64,000 nt of DNA from Gammaproteobacteria bacterium (GCA_015487785.1 WFPC01000044.1:124001-188000), one strand, 5' to 3'; numbered from the stretch's first letter, positions 26,400-34,901 are shown. The notes: generated from the letters alone by a model not told the origin. Made by a program: numbers and translations.

Positions 26400-27166
26400 A
26401 TTTCAGCGTCATCATTCCCGCCCGCTACCAGGCCCAACGCCTGCCGGGCAAGCCATTGCGGGAGATCCACGGCAAGCCCCTGATCCAGTGGGTGGTGGAA
26501 TGCGCCCGCCGTAGCAGCGCCCGGGAGATCATCGTCGCCACCGACGACCCACGGGTGGCCCGCGTGGTCGAGAGCTTCGGCGCCCAGGTCTGCCTCACCA
26601 CCGGCGACCATGCCAGCGGCACCGACCGGCTGGCGGAAGTGGTGCAAAGCCGGGGCTATGACGACGAGCACGTGGTAGTCAATCTGCAGGGTGACGAGCC
26701 CTTGATGCCTGCCGCGGTCATCGACCAGGTGGCCAACAACCTGCTGGCCCGTCCCCACAGTCAAATGGCCACCGTGTGCAGCCGCATTCGTACCCTCGAG
26801 GAGTTGTTCGATCCCCACGTAGTCAAGGTGGTGAGCGACGCCGATGGGCACGCACTCTACTTCAGCCGCGCCGCCATTCCCTGGGACCGCGAGGAATTCC
26901 CCTGCCACCAGCAATTGCCCGTGCACAGCGAACATTTCCGCCACATCGGCCTGTATGCCTACCGGGCGGGCTTCCTCACCCGCTTCGTGCGTTGGTCACC
27001 ATGCCCGCTGGAAACCAGCGAAAAACTGGAACAGCTACGCGCCCTGTACCACGGCGCGCGCATCCACGTGGCCGAGGCCGTGGAAACACCCGGCCCCGGG
27101 GTGGACACCGAGGCCGACCTGCTGGCCGTGACCGAACACCTGCAAGCGGCACGTTCTCACCAGTAA
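26396..27166 (+). CDS. kdsB: 3-deoxy-manno-octulosonate cytidylyltransferase (CMP-Kdo synthetase)
   Basis: The start is the GTG at 26396, inside the Trm112 stop (GTGA overlap). It gives 256 residues beginning with [20 protein letters not shown], the nucleotide-binding opening of KdsB. Other blocks are [42 protein letters not shown] and [12 protein letters not shown]. All are standard. It activates Kdo as CMP-Kdo for addition to lipid A, so the operon covers both Kdo activation and lipid A kinase/export steps. It is the last gene of the plus-strand set. No clear terminator follows in the 89 nt before the convergent gene. Confidence 0.95.
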   Translation: MNFSVIIPARYQAQRLPGKPLREIHGKPLIQWVVECARRSSAREIIVATDDPRVARVVESFGAQVCLTTGDHASGTDRLAEVVQSRGYDDEHVVVNLQGDEPLMPAAVIDQVANNLLARPHSQMATVCSRIRTLEELFDPHVVKVVSDADGHALYFSRAAIPWDREEFPCHQQLPVHSEHFRHIGLYAYRAGFLTRFVRWSPCPLETSEKLEQLRALYHGARIHVAEAVETPGPGVDTEADLLAVTEHLQAARSHQ

Positions 27167-27255
27167 CTCCATCGTCTCCGGCCGACGATTCCCCAGCGAA
27201 TTCCGCCTGCTCCTGGGTGCGAACAGGACACCGAGGGGCCACGCCGCCGAAGGCA

Positions 27256-28155
27256 TCAAGCCCCGGCGGCCACGGCCTCCAGGGCATCCTCGATGGCACC
27301 GGGAGCACACATGATGTTCATGAAACTGTTGCGCCCCACCATCTTCAGATCGGGAAAGTTGATGGCAATACGAAACCGCGCATACAGGGCATAGACCTGA
27401 TTTTCCGACACCAGGATTTCATAGGGCAGGTGCGCGCTGGACCGCAGGGGCTTGAAGTCGATCTCGCTCATGATGAACTCGTCGCCGCTGCACTCCACCT
27501 GGTTGTTCAGGCTGACCCCGAATACCGTTTCCTGCTTGCCGGGAATATCGATGCGGTAGACCTTGCCCGCCCCTCCCTTGCCAGCGGCCAGCCCGGCTTC
27601 CACCGCCGCCACCGCCTGGCGATAACTGTCGTATTCCGCCAGTTCGCTGGGCTCGTCGAAATATTCCATGCCAAACATGTAATGATACTTGCGCAGCTTG
27701 GCCGCAGTCATGCCCTCCTCGGAACCGAACTGCTGGATACGCCCCAGAGCCCCGGCCAGTTGCTCGGCAATATCGGCCAGGTCGTCGTTCATGCGATAGG
27801 CATTGGCCATATAGACCGGGTTGGTGTAACTCACCTGTAGCTCGGTGCCCACCTGGGTCACCGCCACGCGCTGGCCGGCACCGTAACCGCCGAATTCCGA
27901 CTTGGCCGCGGCCTGTTTCAGGCGCGCATTGGTCACCACGATGATATGGGCAGAACGGTAGGGTGAATACTCGCCAGCAATATTGAAATTGGCCGCCACC
28001 AGCTTGTTCTTCACCTGTGTCACCACATCAGCCATATTGCCCTCGCCGAGGCGCTCGGCCAGGATGAAGGGCTTCAGCTTCTCGGCCGCCAGCACCGGGC
28101 CCACCCCCAGCAGGAACAGCAACAACACCAGACTACTGAAACGAATCGATTTCAT
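27256..28155 (-). CDS. unknown secreted protein, possibly DUF302-like (299 aa)
   Basis: A signal peptide covers about residues 1-23 (RFSSLVLLLFLLGVGPVLAA). The mature part has MADVVTQVKNKLVAANFNIA, then HIIVVTNARL and ELQVSYTNPVYMA. This helix-strand order recalls DUF302-type domains, which bind small ligands or appear in sulfur-metabolism contexts, but I cannot confirm it. The last third has CSGDEFIMSEIDFKPLRSSA and NFPDLKMVGRNSFMNIMCAP with two Cys that could be disulfide-bonded. It lies downstream of the FadL gene but is separated from it by a strong terminator, so it may be independently expressed. Function unknown. Confidence 0.75.
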   Translation of the reverse strand: MKSIRFSSLVLLLFLLGVGPVLAAEKLKPFILAERLGEGNMADVVTQVKNKLVAANFNIAGEYSPYRSAHIIVVTNARLKQAAAKSEFGGYGAGQRVAVTQVGTELQVSYTNPVYMANAYRMNDDLADIAEQLAGALGRIQQFGSEEGMTAAKLRKYHYMFGMEYFDEPSELAEYDSYRQAVAAVEAGLAAGKGGAGKVYRIDIPGKQETVFGVSLNNQVECSGDEFIMSEIDFKPLRSSAHLPYEILVSENQVYALYARFRIAINFPDLKMVGRNSFMNIMCAPGAIEDALEAVAAGA

Positions 28156-28172
28156 GCGCGATTTCCTCCCAC

Positions 28173-28204
28173 AAAAAACACAGGGGCTGAAGACAGCCCC
28201 TGTG
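28173..28204 (-). terminator. rho-independent terminator after the FadL-family gene
   Basis: A perfect 11-bp stem (CACAGGGGCTG with CAGCCCCTGTG, 28179-28204) with a 4-nt loop is followed on the minus strand by six T residues. It lies 32 nt downstream of the FadL stop and 18 nt upstream of the next minus-strand ATG. It therefore also occupies the leader of that gene. Confidence 0.9.
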
Positions 28205-28236
28205 AATACCTACACAACACCCGCTCATGTCCTTGG

Positions 28237-29724
28237 TCAGTAGATGTAGCTGTACATAAGTTGCCAGTTGACCTGGCTGTGGGCATTCTTGATCCCATTG
28301 CCGCCGGTAGCCGTGTTTTCGCTGGCCACGGTAACCGAGGCATTCACCGCCGAAGCCTGACTGAAAGCATAGCCTCCCCCAAAGGTGAAATGCCTTTCCA
28401 CTATGGCCGGAAACAACGGGTTGAGATATTGATCAGGCACCGGGTTGGAAGCGGTATTGAAGCCCGCCCGCAAGGCCAGTTTGTCGGTAGCCTGGTAAGT
28501 GGCCCCCAGGGCGATCACGGTCTGGTCCTTCCATTTCTGCAACAGCTCCACATCCATGGTGGTACCGGCAAAGTCCGCTGCCAGATCGGTATTGTCGCTG
28601 CTGGGAGTAAAGGTCATCTTGAAACTCTTCATCACCCCGGACCAGTTGATGCGCTTGATGTCACCGGCGATCATCAATTTGTCGGTGGCCTGAAAGGCCG
28701 CTCCAAAACCGAAGGTGTCGGGCCACTGGAAATCACGCACCTTGATCTCGCCCTTGACCGGAATACCCACCGCCGTATACGTACCAGCCGCTGAACCAAT
28801 AGACTTACCGTCCCAAGTCCCATTGAGAATATTGTCATCCACATTGGCATTCATGGTAACAGTGGCATTGCTGGTGGTGAGATCGCCCAGGGCGGTCTTG
28901 GAATGATAAGACGCCCCCAGCGACAGGCGGGAATTGACCTTGAAGGTCAGGCCCAGCTTGCCGGCCATGCCGCTGCCAAAAGCCTCGCCCATGAAATCGC
29001 TGTTGTTGGAAAAATCGAAACGGGCCCAGTTGACCGGCCCACCGGTGGGGCTGGGCGCCTGCATCATACCGGCACTCACCATGCCGCCAAAGCCTGTCAC
29101 CATGGAACCACTGGCGGAACCGGCCGCCTGGCTGCCACCCATGTCAGCGATCATGTCGCCAAAGTCGCTACCGCTCATGGCCATCTTGATATCCATGCTG
29201 GCCCAGACATAATCGAGACTGCCGGCAATCTCGATCTTGTCGCTGACACTGTAGGCCACCGGAATCATGAGCCGGCCCACGCCCACTTCGGAGCGCACCA
29301 ACTCATTGGAGCCCGCCGTGAGAAAAGAATCCTTGGCATACTCCGTACCCATACCCCCCTGGGCGAACACACCCACGCCATAGGTGAGACTGCTGCCCTT
29401 GGCAGCCCAGCCCACGGCGGGCATGAAGAAGGCATCGGCCTTGGACTTGGCACTGGCCATGCCGGGCATGCTGGCGGTGACATCGGGCCCGAGGAAACCC
29501 AGAGCCGCATCCAGGCGCTTGCTGCCCGGTGCCATCAGCCCCAGGGTGGCCGGGTTGTTCATCATTGCCGCAGTGCCATTGTCGTAGGCCATGGATGCCC
29601 CGCCCATGCCGCCGGCAATGGGGCCATAGGCCTCCAGGTTCATGCCATTGGTGGCCAGGGCCAAACCAGGAACGGCTATGCCTACGGCCACCGCCATGGA
29701 TACGAGATTTTTACGAAACGTCAT
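28237..29724 (-). CDS. FadL/TodX (OMPP1) family outer-membrane transport protein
   Basis: The protein has about 495 residues. A signal peptide (MTFRKNLVSMAVAVGIAVPG ... ALA) is followed directly by the FadL N-terminal plug pattern TNGMNLEAYGPIAGGMGGAS and NNPATLGLMAPG. The rest alternates short beta strands, and the C-terminus ends in a Tyr as in many beta-barrels. FadL proteins let long-chain fatty acids or other hydrophobic compounds cross the outer membrane. Of two adjacent ATGs, 29724 has the better distance from the GGGGG stretch; 29727 is possible. The middle third is unusually Met- and Gly-rich. The substrate is unknown. Confidence 0.88.
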   Translation of the reverse strand: MTFRKNLVSMAVAVGIAVPGLALATNGMNLEAYGPIAGGMGGASMAYDNGTAAMMNNPATLGLMAPGSKRLDAALGFLGPDVTASMPGMASAKSKADAFFMPAVGWAAKGSSLTYGVGVFAQGGMGTEYAKDSFLTAGSNELVRSEVGVGRLMIPVAYSVSDKIEIAGSLDYVWASMDIKMAMSGSDFGDMIADMGGSQAAGSASGSMVTGFGGMVSAGMMQAPSPTGGPVNWARFDFSNNSDFMGEAFGSGMAGKLGLTFKVNSRLSLGASYHSKTALGDLTTSNATVTMNANVDDNILNGTWDGKSIGSAAGTYTAVGIPVKGEIKVRDFQWPDTFGFGAAFQATDKLMIAGDIKRINWSGVMKSFKMTFTPSSDNTDLAADFAGTTMDVELLQKWKDQTVIALGATYQATDKLALRAGFNTASNPVPDQYLNPLFPAIVERHFTFGGGYAFSQASAVNASVTVASENTATGGNGIKNAHSQVNWQLMYSYIY

Positions 29725-29757
29725 CATTCCCCCCCAAATAAGAACAGATTGACCGCC

Positions 29758-29789
29758 ATCATACTGAACAGCCACTCCCGGGGTGTCAA
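29758..29789 (-). promoter_or_regulatory. weak candidate promoter of the FadL-family gene
   Basis: On the minus strand a perfect -35 hexamer TTGACA (29784-29789) is followed by TATGAT (29758-29763). The 20-bp spacer is longer than ideal. The region between the FadL and methyltransferase genes is markedly A/T-rich compared with its surroundings, as expected of a divergent promoter region. Confidence 0.25.
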
Positions 29790-29854
29790 TGCTAGAATCG
29801 GCCCTGTTCAACAGTAATTATTTATTTACATATCAAGGAAAATAATCACTTATC

Positions 29855-30493
29855 ATGCAAGGGAATTATGACCCGGCCCGCTACGACGCCTGGTATCACA
29901 GCCGCCGCGGACGCTGGATCGCAAGCCAGGAATTTGCCCTGCTGACCCGACTGCTACCACCCCGAACCGGCGAGACCTTGCTCGACGTGGGCTGCGGAAG
30001 CGGTCAGTTCAGCCGACGCTATCAGTCTCTGGGTCTAGACGTCACCGGCCTGGATCCCCAACCCGCGGCCCTGCGCTTCGCCCGCTGTCACCATGCCGGC
30101 GAGCACTGGGTGGCCGGATCGGCCCTGTGCCTGCCTTTTGCCGAAGGTGCCTTCGACGTGGTGGTTGCCATCACCAGCCTGTGCTTCGTGGCGCAGCCCC
30201 AGCAGGCGCTGGAAGAAATGTGGCGGGTCAGCCGGCGCGGGGTGATCGTGGGCCTGCTCAACCGTCACAGCCTCTGGTACTGGCGCAAGCGCCATCATGG
30301 GGGATATCGTGGCGCCCGCTGGGACAGCCTGGCAGAAGCCAGGGCCTGGGGAGACGAACTACCCGGCGTGAGGCGGTTCCAGTGGGCCACGGCACTACCC
30401 GCCACCGGTGACGGCAGCCTGGCCCGCTGGCTGGAACACCGACTGGAGAGCTTCCCCTGGGGTGGGTTCCTGGCCCTGAGCTGGCAGCGCTAA
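29855..30493 (+). CDS. class I SAM-dependent methyltransferase (212 aa)
   Basis: The protein shows the type-11 methyltransferase pattern: WIASQEFALLTRLLPP, motif I TLLDVGCGSGQFSRRY near residue 45, VTGLDPQPAALRFAR (motif II), LPFAEGAFDVVVAITSLCFV (motif III/IV) and LEEMWRVSRRGVIVGLLN. The substrate is unknown; ubiquinone/biotin-type (UbiE/BioC-like) small-molecule methyltransferases have this look. The 3' 99 nt overlap the end of the convergent TlpA gene. An AAGGA lies 15 nt before the ATG, rather far for a ribosome-binding site. Confidence 0.85.
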   Translation: MQGNYDPARYDAWYHSRRGRWIASQEFALLTRLLPPRTGETLLDVGCGSGQFSRRYQSLGLDVTGLDPQPAALRFARCHHAGEHWVAGSALCLPFAEGAFDVVVAITSLCFVAQPQQALEEMWRVSRRGVIVGLLNRHSLWYWRKRHHGGYRGARWDSLAEARAWGDELPGVRRFQWATALPATGDGSLARWLEHRLESFPWGGFLALSWQR

Positions 30494-30964
30494 CACCTCC
30501 AGCACACGGGCTTCCCAGGCAGCCTTGCGGTCCTCGCGAAAACCGAAATGGCGCGCAACCACACGTCCCCGGCGGTCGATCAGATAGGCCGTGGGCATGA
30601 ATTCCACCCCGTAACGATCGGCCACCCTGCCCTCGGGATCCAGGGCAATGGTGAAATTCACCGGTACTTCTCGCAGAAACCGCTCCGCCGCCTGGCGCCG
30701 GCTGTCGATATTCACCGCTACGATTTCCAAACCCTGCGAAGCCAGGCGCTGCCGCAAACCCTCGAGCCAGGGAAAGGATTTACGACAGGGGCCACACCAA
30801 CTGGCCCAGAAATCCAGATACACCACCTTGCCACGCAACTGAGCCAAAGACACTTCGCCGCCAGCGAAAGTAGGCAGAGTGAAATCCGGCGCCGGCTTCC
30901 CATCCTGTGCCGGCAGCAGACCAGCATACAGGCACAGCAGACAGACGAGCAGCACGCGATTCAT
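30395..30964 (-). CDS. TlpA-family thiol-disulfide oxidoreductase
   Basis: The start at 30964 is chosen because GGGAG precedes it and the first 18 residues (MNRVLLVCLLCLYAGLLPAQ) form a signal peptide or anchor. The frame is open 47 codons upstream. The 189-residue protein carries a thioredoxin fold with FTLPTFAGGEVSLAQLRGKV and the active site WASWCGPCRKSFPWL (CxxC), then VEFMPTAYLIDRRGRV with the cis-Pro. It probably reduces disulfides in the periplasm, for example in cytochrome c maturation. The last ~30 residues go beyond the normal domain end and lie in the antisense overlap with the methyltransferase gene. Confidence 0.88.
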   Translation of the reverse strand: MNRVLLVCLLCLYAGLLPAQDGKPAPDFTLPTFAGGEVSLAQLRGKVVYLDFWASWCGPCRKSFPWLEGLRQRLASQGLEIVAVNIDSRRQAAERFLREVPVNFTIALDPEGRVADRYGVEFMPTAYLIDRRGRVVARHFGFREDRKAAWEARVLEVLALPAQGQEPTPGEALQSVFQPAGQAAVTGGG

Positions 30965-31141
30965 GGCAGGTCTCCCGGGTTCGAACGCCAGGCAGAATAA
31001 GACAAAAAGAAATACAACGAAAGGCTTTGCCAAAAACGAAGGAAAAACAGGCGGCAAGCCTCTTCCCTGATGCTTGCCCCCACGAACCGGCATGCCCATC
31101 CCCATAAACCTTCGCGCATCGAGGATGGGCAGATCGAAGAA

Positions 31142-32473
31142 CTAATGTCGCAGCGGCACACCCTGCGAGGCCGGCACTGTGCCACCAACTGGCTCATCAG
31201 CGCGTTTCACCCGGTTACGACCGGCTTCCTTGGCCCGGTAGACTGCCCGGTCGGCCGCTTGAAACAAGGCCTCGTAGTCCTCGTAATCTCCCCCGCACAG
31301 GCTGGCCACCCCAAAACTGGCCGAAATATCGATCCCCGCGGGACGCAATTCCACCAGTTGCTGGCGCAAGGTTTCGGCTTTCTTGCACGCATCGTCCAAG
31401 GTACAGTGGCTCAACACCAGAACGAATTCCTCACCCCCGATACGCGCCGCGACATCTTCCTTGCGACACTGGTTCTTGAGCAAACTGGCGGCACGGGTCA
31501 GCACCTTGTCGCCAACGGCATGGCCGTGAGTATCGTTGATGGCCTTGAAGTGATCCAGGTCGATGATGACCAAGCTGACATCATAAGCATGACGCCGGGC
31601 ACTGCTCAGCATCTGGGGAATGATCTCCACCAGATAATGGCGGTTGTACAGCGTGGTCAACTGGTCGGTCATGGCCATCTGTTGCAGGCGTTGCTGTTGT
31701 TCGTCGACCTTGTCCATCAGTTGCTGGTTCAGCACCAGGTTCTTGACCCGGGCACGAAATTCCTCCTCGATCAGCGGCTTGGGAACATAATCGTTGGCCC
31801 CGCTGCGCAACAGCTCGATACGCCTGGCAGTATCATCCATGCCCGAGGTAGCCAGAATGGGCACCCGACTCTTTTTGCCCGCACTGTGGCGGATCATACG
31901 GGTCAGCCCGATGCCACTCATGTCGCCGGCCAGCACCACGTCGGTGATGATCAGTTGATAGTCATTCTCGCGAAACTGCAGCAACCCCTCCTCGGCGCTC
32001 ATCACGTGGTCCACGCTCAGGCCCATGTCTTCCAGGGTACCCTTGAAAATCGCCGCCATGGTGGGGCTGTCCTCCACGCACAGCACCCGCCCCTGGAGCC
32101 GGTCGTCACCGGCCAGGCGCTCGTCCAGATCATCGATGTAATCACGCAGCTCGTCCAGTTCACTCTTGTGGAAGACTTCGGTAATCCCCGAAGCCAGAGC
32201 CGCCTTGATCAACTCCGGCGTACGTTCGGCACTGATCATCACCAGCGGAGTGCAACTGCGCTGGCCATGCTCGCGCAGATCACGGGCAAATTCCAGCCCA
32301 TCCATATCCCCCAACTCACGGGCAATACAGACCAGGTCAAATTTTCGCCGCCCCAACAACTCCAGCGCGGCCATCCCTTTTTCGCTGACCACCACCTCGG
32401 TGACCACATCTTTAAACAAGGCCTCCAACATCTGTTGAAAAAGCTTTGAAGGCTCGACGATAAGCAATTCCAT
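31142..32473 (-). CDS. diguanylate cyclase with two receiver domains (REC-REC-GGDEF)
   Basis: The 443-residue protein has three domains. REC1 (about 1-120) has Ala51 where the phosphoacceptor Asp should be (FDLVCIARELGDMDG), so it is probably not phosphorylated. REC2 (about 128-250) keeps Asp178 in LIITDVVLAG and Lys232. After a short coiled linker (DEQQQRLQQM) the GGDEF domain contains LDHFKAINDTHGHAVGD and an active-site GGEEF at 346-350. An RxxD inhibitory site (RKED, 337-340) lies five residues before it. It should make cyclic di-GMP under product inhibition. AAGGA precedes the ATG. No cognate histidine kinase lies nearby, but a PilZ gene is 4 kb away. Confidence 0.92.
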   Translation of the reverse strand: MELLIVEPSKLFQQMLEALFKDVVTEVVVSEKGMAALELLGRRKFDLVCIARELGDMDGLEFARDLREHGQRSCTPLVMISAERTPELIKAALASGITEVFHKSELDELRDYIDDLDERLAGDDRLQGRVLCVEDSPTMAAIFKGTLEDMGLSVDHVMSAEEGLLQFRENDYQLIITDVVLAGDMSGIGLTRMIRHSAGKKSRVPILATSGMDDTARRIELLRSGANDYVPKPLIEEEFRARVKNLVLNQQLMDKVDEQQQRLQQMAMTDQLTTLYNRHYLVEIIPQMLSSARRHAYDVSLVIIDLDHFKAINDTHGHAVGDKVLTRAASLLKNQCRKEDVAARIGGEEFVLVLSHCTLDDACKKAETLRQQLVELRPAGIDISASFGVASLCGGDYEDYEALFQAADRAVYRAKEAGRNRVKRADEPVGGTVPASQGVPLRH

Positions 32474-32815
32474 TGTTGTTTATTCCTTCCCAAAAATGTC
32501 TTCACACGCCCGATGTGAGTCTTTGCCACCTCACAGACTGACGTCCCCAGATTAGATTAAGCGGTTCTGGCTAATACATCGGCACAGGCCCGAATAACCT
32601 TAACAAAAAATAGAGAATTATCTCCGCCAAGGAGAGTCTATGTGTGGATCAAATATTTTGATGGGCATTGATCGACGGCTTGGGCCATTTCTTTAGCCTG
32701 AATATTTTCACCAGCATCCCGAGAACCGCCGGAATTGGATAGTGCCGAATGGCCACAAACTGCTCTCACTGAACCTGGTGACGACAAATCACCGCATAGG
32801 GCGAGCAAACTTGTA
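32474..32815. other. 342-nt gap with no recognised gene
   Basis: This stretch is more A/T-rich than its surroundings and separates the diguanylate cyclase start from the stop of the methyltransferase gene. It must hold the cyclase promoter. I see only weak -10-like stretches (GATAAT and TATTTT on the minus strand) and a short CTCTCCTTGGCGGAG dyad. A 68-codon frame (32638-32844 minus) has no supporting feature. Confidence 0.5.
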
Positions 32816-33469
32816 TCAAACCGGTGGTGATCTACGATAGACACGGCTTTCCCAGATTGCCGTATGATCCCTGCTCACGGAAGCAAAGCCCGCCTCGCGT
32901 ATCCAGCCATCGATGGCTTCCGGGTCATGCACATAGGGCCGAAAGTCCGAACCCAAGCGACGCAATATGAAAGCGATCACAGCCACCGCCATCACCACGA
33001 AGAAACGCCGGCGCGGGATAGTCAAGGCATACACCGAGCGCGTTTTGGCCAGAGAGGCCTTCACCAAACCCTCCGCATCGGGGTAACAACACACCACCTT
33101 GTCCAGCACCGTAACATCAGCCGCGGGCAATTGCCCTGCCAGCAGCATGAAATCACCCTCGTGATACGTCACCCGCGCACCCAAACCCCGTTTTTCAGCC
33201 CATTGTCGGGCCTCTTCAAGCATTTTCGGCGCCAATTCCACGCCCACCGCAGAAGCCGCACCACGTTCCAACAGGGTCTGATGCAAATGTCCCACCCCAC
33301 TGCCGATCTCCAATATCCGTGCATCCTGGAAACCTGCCCGCTCCAGCCCGGCCAACAATTGTCGCTGACAAGGTTCGAAACCCTTTTTTTCGAAACGACG
33401 CCGATAACGGCGAGCAAAACGAGAAAAAAACCGGCCGGCAGAAACCGCATGAGGACAACAACAACTCAT
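32816..33469 (-). CDS. class I SAM-dependent methyltransferase (217 aa)
   Basis: The N-terminus is Cys- and Arg-rich (MSCCCPHAVSAGRFFSRFAR), followed by a Rossmann methyltransferase: motif I ARILEIGSGVGHLHQTLLER, motif II AVGVELAPKMLEEAR and ADVTVLDKVVCCYPD (motif IV). The C-terminal part has a hydrophobic segment (RRFFVVMAVAVIAFILRRLG) that could bind a membrane. The pattern resembles small-molecule methyltransferases such as the ChlM/UbiG type; the substrate is not evident. It overlaps the upstream VOC gene by 4 nt (ATGA), so the two form a coupled pair. Confidence 0.8.
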   Translation of the reverse strand: MSCCCPHAVSAGRFFSRFARRYRRRFEKKGFEPCQRQLLAGLERAGFQDARILEIGSGVGHLHQTLLERGAASAVGVELAPKMLEEARQWAEKRGLGARVTYHEGDFMLLAGQLPAADVTVLDKVVCCYPDAEGLVKASLAKTRSVYALTIPRRRFFVVMAVAVIAFILRRLGSDFRPYVHDPEAIDGWIREAGFASVSRDHTAIWESRVYRRSPPV

Positions 33470-33930
33470 TTGTCCGCGCCCTTCTCACCAAACAGTTCCA
33501 GTGGCCGCACCGGATCCTGCAGCCAGCTACGATCCGTACGCCAATCCACCGCCGGATTGTCCACGAACAACTCCACCTCGTTGCCATCAGGGTCGCACAG
33601 ATAAAGGCTCTGGCTCACACCGTGATCGGACATGGCTTCCACCGGATAATCGGCATCCTGTAAACGGCGATACATCTTCCGCAACGCGTCCAATGAATCA
33701 CCCACCTTCCAGCCCACATGATAGAGCCCTATACGCTGCCCGATCAGGGGACCAGGTGCATCCCCCACCTCGATCAGCAACAATTCATGATGACTGTTGC
33801 CCCCAGTGAGCACCGCCCCCCGGCCATCAAAAATACGACCAATATCCTCCAAACCGAGCAAACCAGCATAGAAATCCAGCGAACGCTGCAAGTCGCGCAC
33901 ATAAAACACCACATGACCCAACTCCGGCAT
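33466..33930 (-). CDS. VOC-superfamily protein (glyoxalase/extradiol-dioxygenase fold, 154 aa)
   Basis: The start at 33930 (MPELGHVVFYVRDLQRSLDF) is preceded by GAGGAGG; the frame is open far upstream. The protein has two beta-alpha-beta-beta-beta repeats: GHVVFYVRDLQRSLDFYAGL and, later, YHVGWKVGDSLDALRKMYRR. Probable metal ligands are His5 in GHVV, His in YHVGW and Glu in DPDGNEVELF, the catechol-dioxygenase/glyoxalase layout. The C-terminal block NPAVDWRTDRSWL is typical of CatE-like members. The substrate is unknown. It is the first gene of a two-gene unit with the methyltransferase. Confidence 0.85.
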   Translation of the reverse strand: MPELGHVVFYVRDLQRSLDFYAGLLGLEDIGRIFDGRGAVLTGGNSHHELLLIEVGDAPGPLIGQRIGLYHVGWKVGDSLDALRKMYRRLQDADYPVEAMSDHGVSQSLYLCDPDGNEVELFVDNPAVDWRTDRSWLQDPVRPLELFGEKGADK

Positions 33931-34204
33931 AATACCCTCCTCACGGCATCTTGTTATTTTTGTCATCAAGGAAAGTCTTACACGGACACAGAGCAAATAC
34001 CAACTGAATTCTATGTATTGAACCGCCCCGAGCATTATGATTGGCCAGTATACCCACTCCAGAGCGGTGTGCTCGATCGCCTCCATGTTCTTCCAGGGAC
34101 CTCCGCCGCTAGATAACCTCTGTAAGACTCCCGAGGTAATGCCCCCCATAGTGCTGTAACGATGTGACCTGATTGATCCGGCTCTTTCCCAACGAGGTCT
34201 CCGC

Positions 34205-34350
34205 TCACCGGCGCCCTGCTGGCCGAGATCCACGAGGAGTGGCGGGGCCGGCAGTCAACTTTTTCGCCCTGCGCTTGCGCATGGATTCCCCTTTGGGCGT
34301 GATCCGGTAGGCGTTTTGCACCAGGCGGTCGAGGATGGCACCGGCGAGCC
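34205..34350 (-). pseudogene. IS21-family IstB C-terminal fragment
   Basis: Read on the minus strand this piece gives LAGAILDRLVQNAYRITPKG followed by ESMRKRRA and then a stop at 34205 after about 20 more codons. This is the conserved C-terminus of the IstB helper ATPase of IS21-type elements. Everything upstream in istB, and istA, is absent. The junction to the IS3-like remnant is near 34350-34385. From 33931 to 34204 I see no gene; that segment is the upstream region of the VOC gene plus unassigned sequence. Confidence 0.75.
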
Positions 34351-34384
34351 ATGCTCGAAACTGGTGTACGGGGCGCCCCTCAGC

Positions 34385-34800
34385 AGGAGGGGCAGACTCG
34401 ATTCTGTGGGTGCGATTTCGAGGTGTGAGGCCCCGGAACCATGCCTTCCAGGCCCATGATGCGCATCGGTCTCTGGATCCGCTTGCGATTGACCGGCTGA
34501 CCGTTCAGGCGCAGCCAGTCGGCGGCACCTGCCGGGAGCCGAAGAACGGCGTTCTCGGATACTTCTCGTCGATGACCCGCATCAGGGGCAGGTTGTATCC
34601 GTCTCGCCGGCGGGCTGATAGTAGTTCGAACGCGGCAGACCAACCAGCTCACACTGGCGGGCCGTGCTGATTTGGGGGTGAGCTGACTGAATCAGCATCC
34701 GCTTACCCTCCGTGGAGCTTGGCAGCGATTTTTTTGACCCTGCCGATCCCCTCATACAGCGGCGCTGTGAGCGTGAGCGTCTCGGCAGCTGCCTGCTGTG
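34385..34800 (-). mobile_element. IS3-family insertion sequence remnant (orfA tail and frameshifted orfB start)
   Basis: Three broken frames read on the minus strand together match an IS3-type transposase. One orfA tail-like piece is PLYEGIGRVKKIAAKLHGG. An orfB start contains LIQSAHPQISTARQCELVGL and PRSNYYQPAGETD, followed after a frameshift by LMRVIDEKYPRTPFFGSRQ. The next frame continues RLNGQPVNRKRIQRPMRIMG and LEGMVPGPHTSKSHPQ. Several frameshifts, an internal orfA deletion and the missing DDE catalytic half show that it is dead. No terminal inverted repeats were found. Confidence 0.75.
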
Positions 34801-34825
34801 TGGGTAGAGCGTTTTTCAGGAAGCC

Positions 34826-34901
34826 CGAAATAGGCCACCACCAAGGTCCAGTGAAATCCCCGCACCACCGGGTCCCATACACGAATTTCTTTCGGCTTCA
34901 T
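34826..34901 (-). pseudogene. 5' fragment of a cytochrome b561-type gene
   Basis: From the ATG at 34901 the frame reads MKPKEIRVWDPVVRGFHWTL followed by VVAYF. This is the N-terminus of bacterial di-haem cytochrome b561 proteins ('..RVWD..VR.FHW.L'), including the first haem-ligand His. Similarity then stops abruptly and the sequence passes into the IS3 remnant; the frame itself closes at 34752. The rest of the gene is missing, so it was probably destroyed by the insertion and later deletions. Confidence 0.65.

Noticed and set aside
32638-32844. A 68-codon minus-strand frame in the gap upstream of the diguanylate cyclase
   Set aside because: No ribosome-binding site, overlap with the methyltransferase 3' end, no family resemblance.
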